A stretch of 64,000 nucleotides of DNA, taken from the NCBI RefSeq assembly GCF_003051105.1, contig NZ_QAOO01000008.1:80439-144438 (forward strand), in the 5' to 3' direction. A program made the translations under genes and the position numbers. The notes under the pieces are model-generated. The model was not told where the DNA came from and did no database searches. It saw only the letters and a list, made by a program, of their open reading frames with translations. This document shows, piece by piece, positions 11,806 through 22,086 of the stretch. Each line of letters starts with the position of its first letter. Positions within the stretch are counted from its first letter, which is position 1. Source of the DNA: Nitrosomonas nitrosa (GTDB taxonomy: Bacteria > Pseudomonadota > Gammaproteobacteria > Burkholderiales > Nitrosomonadaceae).

Positions 11806-11822
11806 ATACCCCTTATAGGTAT
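11806..11822 (+). promoter_or_regulatory. CsoR-like copper operator 1
   Basis: ATACC, seven bases, GGTAT: a 17-bp pseudo-palindrome just upstream of the copA -35 box. It has the same length and ends as the second site at 11829-11845, with centres 23 bp apart. A CsoR-type repressor is encoded three genes downstream, which supports this reading. Confidence 0.6.
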
Positions 11823-11850
11823 TGACTAATACCCTTATGGGGTATATGAT
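11822..11850 (+). promoter_or_regulatory. Sigma-70 promoter of the copper operon
   Basis: TTGACT at 11822-11827, a 17-base spacer and TATGAT at 11845-11850: a near-consensus sigma-70 promoter about 40 bases upstream of the copA ATG. The second operator lies almost exactly within the spacer, so a bound repressor would exclude RNA polymerase. Confidence 0.7.
11829..11845 (+). promoter_or_regulatory. CsoR-like copper operator 2
   Basis: ATACCC, TTATG, GGGTAT: a perfect 6-5-6 inverted repeat between the -35 and -10 boxes. The G/C tracts flanked by A/T ends are typical of CsoR-family operators. A CueR-type activator is less likely, because those promoters use a stretched 19-20 bp spacer and this one has 17. 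Confidence 0.65.
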
Positions 11851-11886
11851 CGCTGCAGCTTTATTATTGAAATAAGGAGCACCACA

Positions 11887-14280
11887 ATGAATGTATTGGC
11901 CTCTAAACATATTGAACTCCCGATAGAAGGGATGACTTGTGCAGCATGTGCGGCGCGTATAGAAAAAAATCTCAATAAATTGCCTGGTGTTAAAGCAGCA
12001 GTCAATTTTGCCAGCGAGAAGGCGACGATAACGTTTGACGAGATGGCAACCCCACCTCAAACGTTAATTCATTCGATCGAGAAAACCGGTTTCAATGTCG
12101 TACCTCATTCGGTTCAATTGCAAATCAGCGGCATGACTTGTGCTGCTTGCAGCAGCCGTATCGAAAAAGCTTTGACTAAAATGGCGGGCGTTACCGCTAA
12201 CATCAATCTAGCGACAGAAATTGCCAGTGTGACTTTCATACCAGGGACAACTACGGTAGGCGATCTCATTGTGGCCGTGGAAAAGGCAGGCTATGGTGCA
12301 ACAGTGATGAATGCGGTAAATCGTAATGAAGAAAAAGCAAGGCGACTAGCCGCTTATCAGGCAGAATTTCGTATGTTTCTGATCTCGGCTGCCCTTACAT
12401 TACCCTTTATGTTGCAAATGGGGGTCATGCTTAGCGGAGACCATACAGATTGGTTGCCTCGGTGGTTACAGTGGTTATTGGCGACCCCGATTCAATTTTG
12501 GGTAGGTAGGCGTTTCTATAGCGGAGCTTGGCATGCTTTGCGAGGGGGTGGCGCCAACATGGACGTATTGATCGCATTGGGAACCAGTATGGCCTATTTT
12601 TTTAGTGCCGCTGTTACGCTTTTTGCACTTGATCAGCATGTTTATTTCGAAGCGAGTGCTGCCATCATTACGCTGGTATTATTGGGCAAATTAATGGAGG
12701 CACGAGCTAAAAGCAAGACTTCAGCAGCTATCGAGGAGCTCATCAAATTACAGCCTAAAACAGCAAGAATCGAACGTGATGGCCAGATTATCGAAGTCGA
12801 TGTGAACACCCTCAAGCAAGGCGATATTTTTATCGTACGCCCAGGAGAACGTTTGCCTGTAGATGGAGAGGTGATCGAAGGGGTGTCCAGCGTGAACGAG
12901 TCGATGTTGACGGGCGAAAGTCTACCTGTAACAAAACGTGCAGGTGCAAAGGTGTTCGCAGCGACTCAGAATCAGGAGGGGTTATTGAAATGTCAAGCAA
13001 CCCGCGTCGGGGCTCAGACACAACTCGCAGCTATCATACGTTTGGTAGAAGAAGCTCAAGGTTCCAAAGCGCCCATTCAGCGGACAGCAGATGCGATTGC
13101 AGCCCTATTTGTACCCGTTGTCGTTGGTATCAGCCTCTTGACTTTGATTTTAACCTGGTGGTTGACAGAAAATTTCGTTCTCTCACTGATCAATGCGGTG
13201 GCTGTGCTGGTGATTGCTTGCCCCTGCGCATTGGGATTAGCCACACCGACAGCTATCATGGTCGGTACAGGGCGCGGTGCGCAAGTCGGTGTACTTGTAA
13301 AAAATGCGACGGCACTCGAACATGCGGAGAAAATTAGAACTTTAATCGTAGATAAAACAGGCACGCTTACAGAAGGTAAACCTGTTGTCACGGATATCGT
13401 TCCGGAAGCATCGATCGCTGAACACACTCTGTTACAAATTGCGATGACATTGGAACAAGGCTCAGAACACCCGCTCGCTAAAGCCGTACTGGAATATGCC
13501 GCACACTTGCGTATTCGTTCCCTACCGATGAGCGATTTCAAAGCGGTGACCGGCAGTGGAATCATGGCAAAAGTACAAGATGTCGAGTATGTACTTGGTT
13601 CACCCAAATTTCTACAGTCACAAGGTGCCGTCATAGACGAATCGCTCATTGCGTCACTTCAAGCGGAAGGCAAAACCGTAGTGGGGGTAGCCGCGAAATC
13701 AGGAAGTTTAAGCCAAGTGCTAGGCTATCTGGCTATTGCCGACCGGTTGCGTACTACCTCGGAGCAAGCAGTTAAACGACTCCAAGCGATGGGTATACAA
13801 GTCATCATGCTAACGGGCGATAATTCAGCCACAGCTGCGGCGATTGCCAAGCAGGCAGGGGTAATGCACTACCATGCAGAAATCTTGCCACAAGAAAAAG
13901 CGGCTGAAGTAAACAAAATTAAGGGCAATGGAGAATTCACCGGCATGGTTGGAGATGGTATTAACGATGCGCCTGCACTGGCTGCGGCTGACGTGAGTTT
14001 CGCTATGGGAACGGGTTCCGATGTCGCAATCGAAGCAGCAGATATTACGCTGATGCATAATGATTTAATGAGTGTGGCCGACGCTATCTCGCTTTCCCGG
14101 GCAACACTGCGCAAGATTCGTCAAAACTTGTTCTTTGCTTTTATTTACAATGTGCTAGGCATACCGTTAGCGGCGATCGGTATGCTCAACCCGATTATCG
14201 CCGGCGCCGCGATGGCGATGAGCTCTGTATCGGTCGTGAGTAATTCGCTATTGCTCAAGCGTTGGCAGGCAGGCAGTTAA
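11887..14280 (+). CDS. copA: Cu(I)-exporting P1B-type ATPase
   Basis: A 797-residue pump that exports cytoplasmic Cu(I). Two N-terminal heavy-metal-associated domains each carry GMTCAAC (cysteines near 18/21 and 85/88). The membrane CPC motif (IACPCALGL) is at about 445, the phosphorylation site DKTGTLT at about 489, the HP dipeptide follows (GSEHPLAKA), and the hinge motif [10 protein letters not shown] is near 690. The last membrane helices contain YN and [10 protein letters not shown], the copper-transport signature region. AAGGAG precedes the ATG by nine bases. It is first in the copA-copZ-csoR operon, controlled by the promoter at 11822-11850. Confidence 0.95.
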   Translation: MNVLASKHIELPIEGMTCAACAARIEKNLNKLPGVKAAVNFASEKATITFDEMATPPQTLIHSIEKTGFNVVPHSVQLQISGMTCAACSSRIEKALTKMAGVTANINLATEIASVTFIPGTTTVGDLIVAVEKAGYGATVMNAVNRNEEKARRLAAYQAEFRMFLISAALTLPFMLQMGVMLSGDHTDWLPRWLQWLLATPIQFWVGRRFYSGAWHALRGGGANMDVLIALGTSMAYFFSAAVTLFALDQHVYFEASAAIITLVLLGKLMEARAKSKTSAAIEELIKLQPKTARIERDGQIIEVDVNTLKQGDIFIVRPGERLPVDGEVIEGVSSVNESMLTGESLPVTKRAGAKVFAATQNQEGLLKCQATRVGAQTQLAAIIRLVEEAQGSKAPIQRTADAIAALFVPVVVGISLLTLILTWWLTENFVLSLINAVAVLVIACPCALGLATPTAIMVGTGRGAQVGVLVKNATALEHAEKIRTLIVDKTGTLTEGKPVVTDIVPEASIAEHTLLQIAMTLEQGSEHPLAKAVLEYAAHLRIRSLPMSDFKAVTGSGIMAKVQDVEYVLGSPKFLQSQGAVIDESLIASLQAEGKTVVGVAAKSGSLSQVLGYLAIADRLRTTSEQAVKRLQAMGIQVIMLTGDNSATAAAIAKQAGVMHYHAEILPQEKAAEVNKIKGNGEFTGMVGDGINDAPALAAADVSFAMGTGSDVAIEAADITLMHNDLMSVADAISLSRATLRKIRQNLFFAFIYNVLGIPLAAIGMLNPIIAGAAMAMSSVSVVSNSLLLKRWQAGS

Positions 14281-14312
14281 TCAAATTTATTCATACTAAA
14301 AAGGATATCGAT

Positions 14313-14522
14313 ATGCAAACGACGGTCATCAATATTAAGGGTATGACTTGCATGGGATGCGTAAGCAGTATTAAAGCCGTATTGGAAAAAATACCGGGTG
14401 TGAGCCATGCTGAAGTGTCATTAGAAGATGCACAGGTAAGAATCGAGTTTGACGAATCGCGCACAGGGATAGACCATTTTAAACATACTATAGAGGATGC
14501 AGGATTTGAAGTCATTACCTAG
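14313..14522 (+). CDS. copZ: Copper chaperone (heavy-metal-associated domain protein)
   Basis: A 69-residue single HMA domain with GMTCMGC as the Cu(I)-binding loop, and the usual beta-alpha-beta pattern ending DAGFEVIT. It probably carries Cu(I) to CopA or to the CsoR repressor in the cytoplasm. The ATG at 14313 follows AAGGATATCGAT; the longer frame overlapping copA is not needed. Its 3' end overlaps the csoR start by 26 bases. Confidence 0.92.
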   Translation: MQTTVINIKGMTCMGCVSSIKAVLEKIPGVSHAEVSLEDAQVRIEFDESRTGIDHFKHTIEDAGFEVIT

Positions 14523-14817
14523 TAATCAACCTTGCCATACGCCCAATCGAGTGATACAGCCTGATAAGGAAGCGCTGATAAAGCGTCTTAACCGGATCGA
14601 AGGCCAAGTAAGAGGCGTTGCTAAAATGATCACTGAGGACCGCTATTGTGTGGATATCCTGAATCAGGTTTCCGCCTTGCAGTCAGCATTGGATGCGGTA
14701 GCGATACGATTGCTTGAAAACCATGCTCATGGCTGTGTGCATCATGCCATTCAATCCGGAAATGGTGAAGCGGCGATCGACGAGCTTATGACCGTGGTAC
14801 GAAAATTTGCCCGTTAG
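14497..14817 (+). CDS. csoR: CsoR-family Cu(I)-sensing repressor
   Basis: A 106-residue all-helical metal-sensing repressor of the CsoR/RcnR/FrmR family ([17 protein letters not shown]). The Cu(I) triad is complete: Cys51, His76 and Cys80, with the 25 and 4 residue spacing of the characterised CsoR C-H-C site, which favours copper over nickel or formaldehyde sensing. It is the last gene of the copper operon and probably represses its own promoter through the sites at 11806-11845. The ATG at 14497 lies within copZ; a GTG at 14551 is an alternative start. Confidence 0.9.
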   Translation: MQDLKSLPSNQPCHTPNRVIQPDKEALIKRLNRIEGQVRGVAKMITEDRYCVDILNQVSALQSALDAVAIRLLENHAHGCVHHAIQSGNGEAAIDELMTVVRKFAR

Positions 14818-14839
14818 TGTCCAGTGTAGAGGGGTGCGT

Positions 14840-15544
14840 TTACTTGCTACGGGATAGGCAGGCAATGACATGATTGCGGAAAAATGAGCCTGTCAAACCA
14901 AGAATACTGGCTTCGTTTTGGCATTGGCGAAAGCGTGGGTGGGTTGTTGTATCGTTCCTCTGGCGTGCAGGTAATCGCGGGATGGGTTCGTCTGGGACAG
15001 CAGTGAAGTCAGAAGGCAGAGATTCCATATCGAGACGAACAGGAATCATGCCGGCCGAACCAAAATTAAGGTGTAGGGCGGCTTGTTTTGACAAATTGAT
15101 GATTCGGTTCCCACCCCCACCCCAACGGTCATTAATCCTTACGATGATATGCTGCTGGTTTTTGAGATTGGTTACGCGTATCTGGCTTCCTAGGGGTAAT
15201 GTTCTATGCGCTGCGGTTAATTGTCTGGGATCGTAGGGCTCGCCACTCGAGGTGAGCCGCCCTTCCATATCCGATGCATAGTAAGTGGCCATACCGGTTT
15301 CTGAGGGCCAGTGCTCTGTTTGAGGAGCATTGTCTAGGGGAGGTGCTGATATTAGATGGGTTTCCTCGTCTAATTTTTCCGGTGTGTTAGGTAACGGATA
15401 ACCGCTTTCTACAGGAAGCTCTGCATCCTGAGCTGATTTTGATTCGGTATTAACAGGGGCTAACGGCAGTATATCGCGATGGTGCGGTTGAGTCGTGCAT
15501 GCGCTTAAGAATAAAATGGTAATACCTATTCCTGATCGATTCAT
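14840..15544 (-). CDS. RlpA-like septal lipoprotein (DPBB domain)
   Basis: A 234-residue lipoprotein. The signal peptide ends in a lipobox (LFLSAC, with Cys at about 16), then comes a proline-rich linker, then a double-psi beta-barrel at about 84-170: GMATYYASDMEGRLTSSGEPYD, TAAHRTLPLGSQIRVTN, RINDR. RlpA proteins act at the septum on peptidoglycan, some as lytic transglycosylases. The His and Asp of the AAHRTLP and NDR motifs are kept, but the usual IDLS motif reads INLS. There is no C-terminal SPOR domain, so this is an RlpA-like protein rather than full-length RlpA. Confidence 0.85.
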   Translation of the reverse strand: MNRSGIGITILFLSACTTQPHHRDILPLAPVNTESKSAQDAELPVESGYPLPNTPEKLDEETHLISAPPLDNAPQTEHWPSETGMATYYASDMEGRLTSSGEPYDPRQLTAAHRTLPLGSQIRVTNLKNQQHIIVRINDRWGGGGNRIINLSKQAALHLNFGSAGMIPVRLDMESLPSDFTAVPDEPIPRLPARQRNDTTTHPRFRQCQNEASILGLTGSFFRNHVIACLSRSK

Positions 15545-15606
15545 CGCAAGATACTCCCATTTGCTGAAGATGGATGGATTCTATCATTGATTTCGGTATC
15601 TAGGAT

Positions 15607-18600
15607 TTATGATGAACAGGGAATGGCCGCTCCTGGACGCCCAAGGTAATAGCCTTGGGCAAGGTTGACGCCCAGGCTTTTTATCATTTTCATGGTGGCA
15701 GCATCTTCGACAAATTCAGCAACCGTTGCTTTTCCCAATCCACGAGCAACTTCTACCATAGCTTTGACAAAAATCTGATTGTCCCGGTTACTGGGAAGAT
15801 CATGAATGAATGAGCCGTCTATTTTGAGTATTTCAACACCGAGATACTTCAGATAGCTGAAGGTAGAAAACCCACTGCCAAAATCATCCAGGCACACACG
15901 GCACCCTGCTTGATGAACGGCTTCAATGAAGCGTTGAGCGTCTTGAATATCGGATACGGCTGCGGTCTCAGTGAGTTCGATGATGAGACGTCTGGGATCG
16001 ACCTTGAATTCGGTTAATAACCCGCGGATATAATGAGGTATTGCTGGATCATCGAAGGTACGGCCCGAAATATTAATCGCTATCGACGGCATATCCGTAC
16101 GCTGGCTGAGCAGCAAAATACACTGCTTTATCACCCATCGGTCTATATTGACGATCTGTCCATTTTTTTCTGCAATTGGAATGAATTGGCCTGGCATGAT
16201 CAAATTATCGGGTGCATCGAGGTCTCGCATCCTGACAAGGGCTTCTAGGTGGGCTAGCGATCCTTGATTTGTTTCATAGACACCTTGAAAGTGAATTTCA
16301 AAAAGATCTTGCTCAAGGGCTTGTGCGATTCGGTTATACCAAGTCATGCGGTGTACCATGGCCTCAGAAGCGTCGCGTGTCGGATCGTACACGGCCCAGG
16401 TATTCTTGCCTTTATTCTTGGCTTGATACATTGCGGCATCGGCATGCGCGATGAGATCTTCCGCTGTTTCGCCATGTTCAGGAAAGACGGCGACCCCGAC
16501 ACTACTGGTCAGGCGAAGGTTTGTCTCCCGGAAGCGCATCGGAATTGAGGCAACCGTTCCAACAATACGCGCTGGCAGGGCAGTGATGTCATCTTTAGGC
16601 TGGAGTTGACTCAAAATGGCAAATTCATCGCCCCCCAAGCGCGCAAATATATCGATTTGCCGGACTATGGTGGAAATTTCGCCAGCCGTTCGAACCAATA
16701 CCGTATCTCCCGCCCGATGACCAAAGGTGTCATTGATGTATTTGAAATCATCCAAGTCAAAATAGAGCAAGGCAAATTTGCTTTGATTGCGCAAAGAGAC
16801 TGCGATCAAGTCATCCAGTTCTTCCTGGAAACGGTGACGATTATATAGCCCCGTCAGGGGGTCGCGTTCGGCCAGGTAAATGAGCTGTTGTGCCGTTTGC
16901 CTTTCTTGGGTAACGTCTTCATAGATCCAAAGCCTGCCAATAGCGCGATTTTTGATATCGTAAACCGGGTAGGACAATTGCGTCAGAATGCGTCCATCGT
17001 TGAGCTCGATCTCAAATCGTTCACTGATTTCATGTGCATCCAGTTCGGCAAGTACGTAGCTTGCGGCATGAGGAGGTTGAACATAATGCTTAGTAGCGTG
17101 CTCAAGTAACGTGCGGGTTGACAGATTCAGTAAGTTTTCTCGTTCACTGATTCCCCACATCCGCAGAAATGCGGGATTGAGATATTCGATGCATTGTTTT
17201 TCGTCCTCAAACAGAATGCCGATGTTCATTGCGGATAATAGCGCACTCATGCGGCTCTGTTCTCGTTCCGCAAACGTACGCAGTTCACGCTGATGCTTTT
17301 CAGAAATACGCAGCTCTTCGATGACTGAATTTAATTTTTCTTCTGCTTGTCTTTGCATCGTGATATCAAAAACGACGCCTTGAAGCAAAATGGGCTTCCC
17401 TGCACTGTCTTTCAACCAGGTGGCTTCATCCCTCACCCAAGCGACTGTGCCATCTTTCTTGATCATACGATATTCCCTGTTATAGGATTCGCCTGTCGCA
17501 AGGCTCGCAGAAAAGCTATCGAAAATTCGTTCTCGATCATCATCGTGTATCTGTTTAACCCATAGATGGGGATCGTTAAGCCATTCCTGCACACTAAAGC
17601 CAAACTGAGTTTCTATTTGTGGGCTAACATAAAAAATGTGTGCAATCGGATTGATATCGACGATATAGGTGACAGCGGGAATTTGCTCAATCAGCGTTCG
17701 GTATTTCGATTCCACTTGCATCCGATCAGTTACGTCTCGCGCATATCCCAGGACACCAATGATTTCTCCGCTGGTATCCCGTAAGGGTAGCTTTAAGGTG
17801 TCGAACCAGCGTAGCTGCCCATTTGCGAGTGTCGCCGGGTCAGCAGGATTATGTATGGTTTTTCCGGAGAGTGCCTCATTGTCATCGGCATGAAACCCCT
17901 TTATGCCCTGAGCCGGATCGCCCACACACAAATGCTGCGGCCAAAAATCAGAATCGGGTTTTCCGATCATTCCTTCTGGATCAATGCCTTGGCTATTGGC
18001 CAACGCTTGATTGACCAGCATAAAACGATGTAGCTTATCTTTAACGAATATCCAATCTGGGGTTGCGTCAATTACTGTGCGCAGTAATGATTTTGCGTGT
18101 TTGATGGCTTCTTCAGCAAACTTTCGTTCGCTGATATCTTGAACAGTACCGAGTGCTTCGATAGGCTTGCCGCTATTGTCAAAAGTAACTTCAGCCTGTT
18201 CTTTGACCCATTTGATTTTCCCGCTAATATGAATCCGGTGCTCGATATCATAAGGTTCGCCCCGCAAAGCGGCTTGCCAAGCATTCTCAACCAGACTGCG
18301 ATCTTCTGGTACAACGTAGGTAAGGAAGTGTGCATAATCCAGAGGTGTACATTCTTTAAAACCGAAGATTTGAAAGGTTTCCTCAGACCACGTCAGCACG
18401 TTATTTTTTAAATCTAAATGCCAGCTGCCCAGCTTGGCAAGAGATTGTGCGCGGCGCAGTGCTTCTTCACTTTTACGTAACGCCAGCTCCTTAGCTTTCC
18501 GGTCACTGATATCCGTATGTATGCCTAACATGCGTAGTGGGTGATTGCGCTCATCCCGCTCAACAATCTTACCCGTCGAAAAGATCCACTTCCAATCACC

Positions 18601-19788
18601 TTGCTGGGTTAATTGGCGAAATTCTACCCGGTAGTCATCGCATTGGCCCTGTAGGTAGTCCTGGTAGAGTCGACAAACGGCTTCTCGATCTTCCGGGTGC
18701 ATGCGGTCACGCCAGCGGTTGTGGGTTTCCTCGAAAGTTTGTGGATCGTATCCCAGCATCTGGGCATATTCGGGGCTAACGGTTGTCGATCCGGTTTGCA
18801 CATTTAGATCAAAAAAACCTTGATTTGATGCAATCAGCGCCATGCGGAGACGAGATTCACTGTCGCGCAAATTTTGTATGGCGAGCCGTCTTCCTGCCTG
18901 AATGCCGATCATCATGTACGAGATAAGCACTGTCGTTGCGATGAACAGAGATAAAGTTAGTTGGTCGATGTGGAAGTTGCCTCGAGCAAACGGACCAAGA
19001 TTTTGAGAGGTTCCCCAAACGGCAAGTAAAGTAATCGATAAAGCGGCAATGGAAGCGCCGAGGACATCAAAACGCAGCCCCGCCCAAATCAATGGGGGAA
19101 ATACCAGAAAGGCAAGCGAGAGTTTAAGATGGCCGAGTGAGAGGGTATCGCCGAAAACGAGCCATGTCATCGCAATACAGCAGCCCATCACTAATATAAG
19201 TTCAAAGCGACGGTGAACATGCCGATGTCCTGATGTTGCCTGATAGCTTGCCCATGCAAGCAGGGGAGGTGCAAAAATCATGACGCCAATCGTATCGCCT
19301 AGCCACCAAACTAGCCACGCACTCAGAATTAACTCACCTGGCAACAATTCGCTCACATAAAGCGACAATATGCCATTGGTTGCGCTCAATACCATGATGC
19401 AGGACGCAACTAGGATAAATACGACGACATCCTTTCCATGCGTGAAAATGTGATCGAAAGAGATACTTTTTTTTAGAATGAGTGCGCCGAGTAACGGAGC
19501 GAGGGTATTGCCGAATGCGATAGTAAGCGCAGCCCCAAGGGGGAGCGCTCCTGCAGATAAATTAATCAACAAAGAACCGAGGAAAATACCTGGCCAACAT
19601 ACGGTCCCCCATACTAATACCGCTACCAGTGCAATACCGGAGGGTGGCCAGAGTAATGTAATATTCGAGCCTATATAAGGCATACTCAAACCAAAAGAGC
19701 CTGCCAAAAAATATACGGTGGCCAATGCGAAAATGCGGAGAGCCAAAGATCGTGACAATGTAAAAGATGTAAAGGAGAATGATTTCAT
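15607..19788 (-). CDS. MASE1-PAS(x5)-GGDEF-EAL cyclic-di-GMP enzyme
   Basis: A 1393-residue membrane protein. The N-terminal 300 residues form a MASE1 sensor with about eight to ten helices (SNITLLWPPSGIALV is characteristic). About five PAS domains follow, near residues 315, 440, 575, 695 and 835, several with PAC-type ends such as GVLGYARDVTDR. The GGDEF domain at about 1050 is intact (ARLGGDEFAIL) with an RxxD inhibitory motif (RQID). The EAL domain begins near 1175 (LEALVRM) and keeps ELTET, DDFGSGFSTFSYL and KIDGSFI. Both activities look possible. The ATG at 19788 is used; the rlpA-like gene follows on the same strand. Confidence 0.92.
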   Translation of the reverse strand: MKSFSFTSFTLSRSLALRIFALATVYFLAGSFGLSMPYIGSNITLLWPPSGIALVAVLVWGTVCWPGIFLGSLLINLSAGALPLGAALTIAFGNTLAPLLGALILKKSISFDHIFTHGKDVVVFILVASCIMVLSATNGILSLYVSELLPGELILSAWLVWWLGDTIGVMIFAPPLLAWASYQATSGHRHVHRRFELILVMGCCIAMTWLVFGDTLSLGHLKLSLAFLVFPPLIWAGLRFDVLGASIAALSITLLAVWGTSQNLGPFARGNFHIDQLTLSLFIATTVLISYMMIGIQAGRRLAIQNLRDSESRLRMALIASNQGFFDLNVQTGSTTVSPEYAQMLGYDPQTFEETHNRWRDRMHPEDREAVCRLYQDYLQGQCDDYRVEFRQLTQQGDWKWIFSTGKIVERDERNHPLRMLGIHTDISDRKAKELALRKSEEALRRAQSLAKLGSWHLDLKNNVLTWSEETFQIFGFKECTPLDYAHFLTYVVPEDRSLVENAWQAALRGEPYDIEHRIHISGKIKWVKEQAEVTFDNSGKPIEALGTVQDISERKFAEEAIKHAKSLLRTVIDATPDWIFVKDKLHRFMLVNQALANSQGIDPEGMIGKPDSDFWPQHLCVGDPAQGIKGFHADDNEALSGKTIHNPADPATLANGQLRWFDTLKLPLRDTSGEIIGVLGYARDVTDRMQVESKYRTLIEQIPAVTYIVDINPIAHIFYVSPQIETQFGFSVQEWLNDPHLWVKQIHDDDRERIFDSFSASLATGESYNREYRMIKKDGTVAWVRDEATWLKDSAGKPILLQGVVFDITMQRQAEEKLNSVIEELRISEKHQRELRTFAEREQSRMSALLSAMNIGILFEDEKQCIEYLNPAFLRMWGISERENLLNLSTRTLLEHATKHYVQPPHAASYVLAELDAHEISERFEIELNDGRILTQLSYPVYDIKNRAIGRLWIYEDVTQERQTAQQLIYLAERDPLTGLYNRHRFQEELDDLIAVSLRNQSKFALLYFDLDDFKYINDTFGHRAGDTVLVRTAGEISTIVRQIDIFARLGGDEFAILSQLQPKDDITALPARIVGTVASIPMRFRETNLRLTSSVGVAVFPEHGETAEDLIAHADAAMYQAKNKGKNTWAVYDPTRDASEAMVHRMTWYNRIAQALEQDLFEIHFQGVYETNQGSLAHLEALVRMRDLDAPDNLIMPGQFIPIAEKNGQIVNIDRWVIKQCILLLSQRTDMPSIAINISGRTFDDPAIPHYIRGLLTEFKVDPRRLIIELTETAAVSDIQDAQRFIEAVHQAGCRVCLDDFGSGFSTFSYLKYLGVEILKIDGSFIHDLPSNRDNQIFVKAMVEVARGLGKATVAEFVEDAATMKMIKSLGVNLAQGYYLGRPGAAIPCSS

Positions 19789-20139
19789 ATCAGGATTTAC
19801 TGCGACTAGAAAGAGTGTAATAGCCGAATTGTGGTGGATCAGATCGATAAATGTCCGCTACGCAGGCACAAAACCGTGTCATCCTCTGATAACATATCGT
19901 TACACTGACTACCTATAATTACATTCATGTGCGCTAATCGATATCAATGCATAAAACCATCCTTTTGAATTCCATAGTTATCAATAGATTGGCAGAAACC
20001 GCATTATAGTATTAGAGTCTGATTTTATGTCATTTAAATTTCAAAAGCGCTCACTAGCGTAGGAAAGTAGAAAGTATATTGAATATATTTTTTGTTCAGA
20101 TGAGCAAAGTGTTAAGCCAACCAGAAAAAGGAACGTTTT
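19789..20139. other. Divergent intergenic region, MASE1 gene / cysK
   Basis: About 350 AT-rich bases between two divergent genes must hold both promoters. I see no confident -35/-10 pair, no repeat of note and no reading frame. A Shine-Dalgarno AAAAAGGA precedes cysK at 20124-20132. Confidence 0.4.
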
Positions 20140-21120
20140 ATGCCAAATTGGTTTTCCGATAATACCCAATCGATTGGGCGTACCCCGTTGGTTCGGCTCA
20201 ATCGCATCACGGAGGGAGCAGTCGCGACCGTACTCGCTAAGATAGAAGGACGTAATCCTGCGTACTCGGTCAAATGTCGTATCGGAGTGGCGATGGTCGA
20301 GGATGCAGGGCGTCGTGGATTGCTTGTCCCAGGCAAAACATTGGTAGAGCCAACGAGCGGGAACACCGGCATTGCACTGGCTTTTGTCGCTGCCGCGCGT
20401 GGCATCCCGCTCACATTGACAATGCCGGAAACGATGAGTATCGAGCGCAGAAAGTTGTTGGTTGCTTTTGGCGCCAATCTCGTTCTCACTGAAGGGGCTC
20501 GTGGTATGAGCGGAGCGATTGCCAAAGCGAATGAAATCGTAGCCTCGGATCCAACACGTTATGTATTGTTACAACAATTTAAGAATCCGGCTAATCCAGC
20601 AATCCATGAACAAACGACAGGCCCTGAAATTTGGCAAGATACCGATGGTGCAGTCGATATTTTTGTCGCAGGGATCGGAACGGGCGGTACGATGACAGGG
20701 GTATCCCGTTATATCAAGCGTACCAAAGGAAAAACGATGACATCTGTTGCAGTAGAGCCCACAGCGAGTCCCGTCATTACTCAGCAGCGGTCAGGTCAAC
20801 CTTTGGTTCCAGGACCCCATAAGATTCAAGGAATCGGTGCAGGTTTTGTACCAGAGAATCTTGATCTTTCTTTAGTGGATGAGGTTGAGCAGGTAAGCAA
20901 TGAGGAGGCCATATCGTTTGCACGCCGCCTCGCTCGTGAAGAAGGGATTATTTCGGGTATATCCAGCGGGGCTGCGGTAGCTGCAGCTCTGCGGCATGCA
21001 AAGCGACTGGAAAATACAGGAAAGACAATCGTTGTCGTTTTACCAGATTCCGGGGAGCGCTATTTGAGTAGTATGCTCTTTGAGGGTATGTTCAATGAAC
21101 AAGGATTGAATATAGAGTGA
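20140..21120 (+). CDS. cysK: Cysteine synthase A (O-acetylserine sulfhydrylase)
   Basis: A 326-residue PLP enzyme that makes cysteine from O-acetylserine and sulfide. The PLP lysine lies in [11 protein letters not shown] (about residue 45), the form typical of CysK rather than CysM. The substrate loop TSGNTG and the phosphate loop GTGGT are intact. The stop overlaps the GTG start of cysE (GTGA), so the two are translationally coupled, which suits formation of the cysteine synthase complex. Confidence 0.95.
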   Translation: MPNWFSDNTQSIGRTPLVRLNRITEGAVATVLAKIEGRNPAYSVKCRIGVAMVEDAGRRGLLVPGKTLVEPTSGNTGIALAFVAAARGIPLTLTMPETMSIERRKLLVAFGANLVLTEGARGMSGAIAKANEIVASDPTRYVLLQQFKNPANPAIHEQTTGPEIWQDTDGAVDIFVAGIGTGGTMTGVSRYIKRTKGKTMTSVAVEPTASPVITQQRSGQPLVPGPHKIQGIGAGFVPENLDLSLVDEVEQVSNEEAISFARRLAREEGIISGISSGAAVAAALRHAKRLENTGKTIVVVLPDSGERYLSSMLFEGMFNEQGLNIE

Positions 21121-22067
21121 CGAATGTGAATAGAATTAGCGATCTCCAGCTAAGAAGCACCTATCTGGAGATTGACCAGATCGTGGGTGAGTTACGTACT
21201 TTACGAATCGCTTCGCTGGAGCATCGGCAGGGACATAAGCGTCCACCCAAACTTCCCTCACGAAAAATTCTGGTAGGTGTCGCCGAAGGGTTGAGTGCGG
21301 CGATGTTTCCAAATCGCCTGGGTTCTGCCGACCTGGCTGATGAAGGGGTGGATCATTATGTTGGACACACTTTGAATACCACTTTGCGCGCGCTGCTGGT
21401 CCAGATTCAGCATGAATTGCATTTCAACTCTGGACTGGAATCCTTGAATGACGAAGATCGTGAACGCGCAGTAGAAATTACACAAGCATTTGCCAAACGG
21501 CTACCTGCCATCCGCAGTTTGTTGGAAACCGATATCGTCGCTGCTTATGAAGGCGATCCGGCCGCGCATAGCGTAGATGAGGTGCTGGTATGTTATCCAG
21601 GCATCATGGCCATTACTTATTACCGGTTGGCACATGAATTACATTTACTGGGTGTTCCGCTGATTGCGCGGATGATTTCCGAAATTGCGCATTCGTCGAC
21701 TGGAATAGAAATTCATCCAGGTGCGCGAATCGGCGGTAGCTTTTTTATCGACCATGGCACCGGTGTCGTGATCGGAGAGACCGCGATCATCGGCCGTAAC
21801 GTAAGGCTTTATCAGGCGGTTACATTAGGCGCCAAGCGCTTTCCGGTCGATGAGCATGGTGCTTTGGTAAAAGGTATTCCACGCCACCCGATTGTCGAAG
21901 ATGATGTGGTGATTTATGCCGGGGCGACGATTTTAGGACGCATTACGATTGGACGAGGTTCGACGATAGGCGGGAATGTTTGGTTAACACGGAGTGTGCC
22001 GCCTGGCAGTCATATCACCCAGGCACAAATCCGCCATGAAACTTTTGAAGGTGGAGCGGGGATTTAG
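21117..22067 (+). CDS. cysE: Serine O-acetyltransferase
   Basis: A 316-residue enzyme that makes O-acetylserine from serine and acetyl-CoA. A helical N-terminal half is followed by a left-handed parallel beta-helix of hexapeptide repeats, with the catalytic region [23 protein letters not shown]. The protein ends in Ile (EGGAGI), consistent with the C-terminal isoleucine that docks in the CysK active site. The GTG at 21117 overlaps the cysK stop; a second GTG at 21126 is possible. Confidence 0.95.
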   Translation: MTNVNRISDLQLRSTYLEIDQIVGELRTLRIASLEHRQGHKRPPKLPSRKILVGVAEGLSAAMFPNRLGSADLADEGVDHYVGHTLNTTLRALLVQIQHELHFNSGLESLNDEDRERAVEITQAFAKRLPAIRSLLETDIVAAYEGDPAAHSVDEVLVCYPGIMAITYYRLAHELHLLGVPLIARMISEIAHSSTGIEIHPGARIGGSFFIDHGTGVVIGETAIIGRNVRLYQAVTLGAKRFPVDEHGALVKGIPRHPIVEDDVVIYAGATILGRITIGRGSTIGGNVWLTRSVPPGSHITQAQIRHETFEGGAGI

Positions 22068-22086
22068 AATTATTTAAGGAGCAACC

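Noticed and set aside
11822..11850. CueR/MerR-type activation of the copA promoter
   Set aside because: The spacer is 17 bp rather than 19-20 and the repeats do not look like CueR sites; a CsoR gene is in the operon.
11719..12060. N-terminal extension of the hypothetical gene across the copA promoter
   Set aside because: It would run through the operators and the start of copA and lacks protein-like content; the ATG at 11718 gives a normal membrane anchor.
14874..15236. A 120-codon plus-strand frame
   Set aside because: It is the antisense shadow of the rlpA-like gene, whose lipobox and barrel motifs are clear.
19988..20006. Sigma-54-like TGGCAG...GC upstream of cysK
   Set aside because: The GG-GC spacing is 8, not the required 10 bases.
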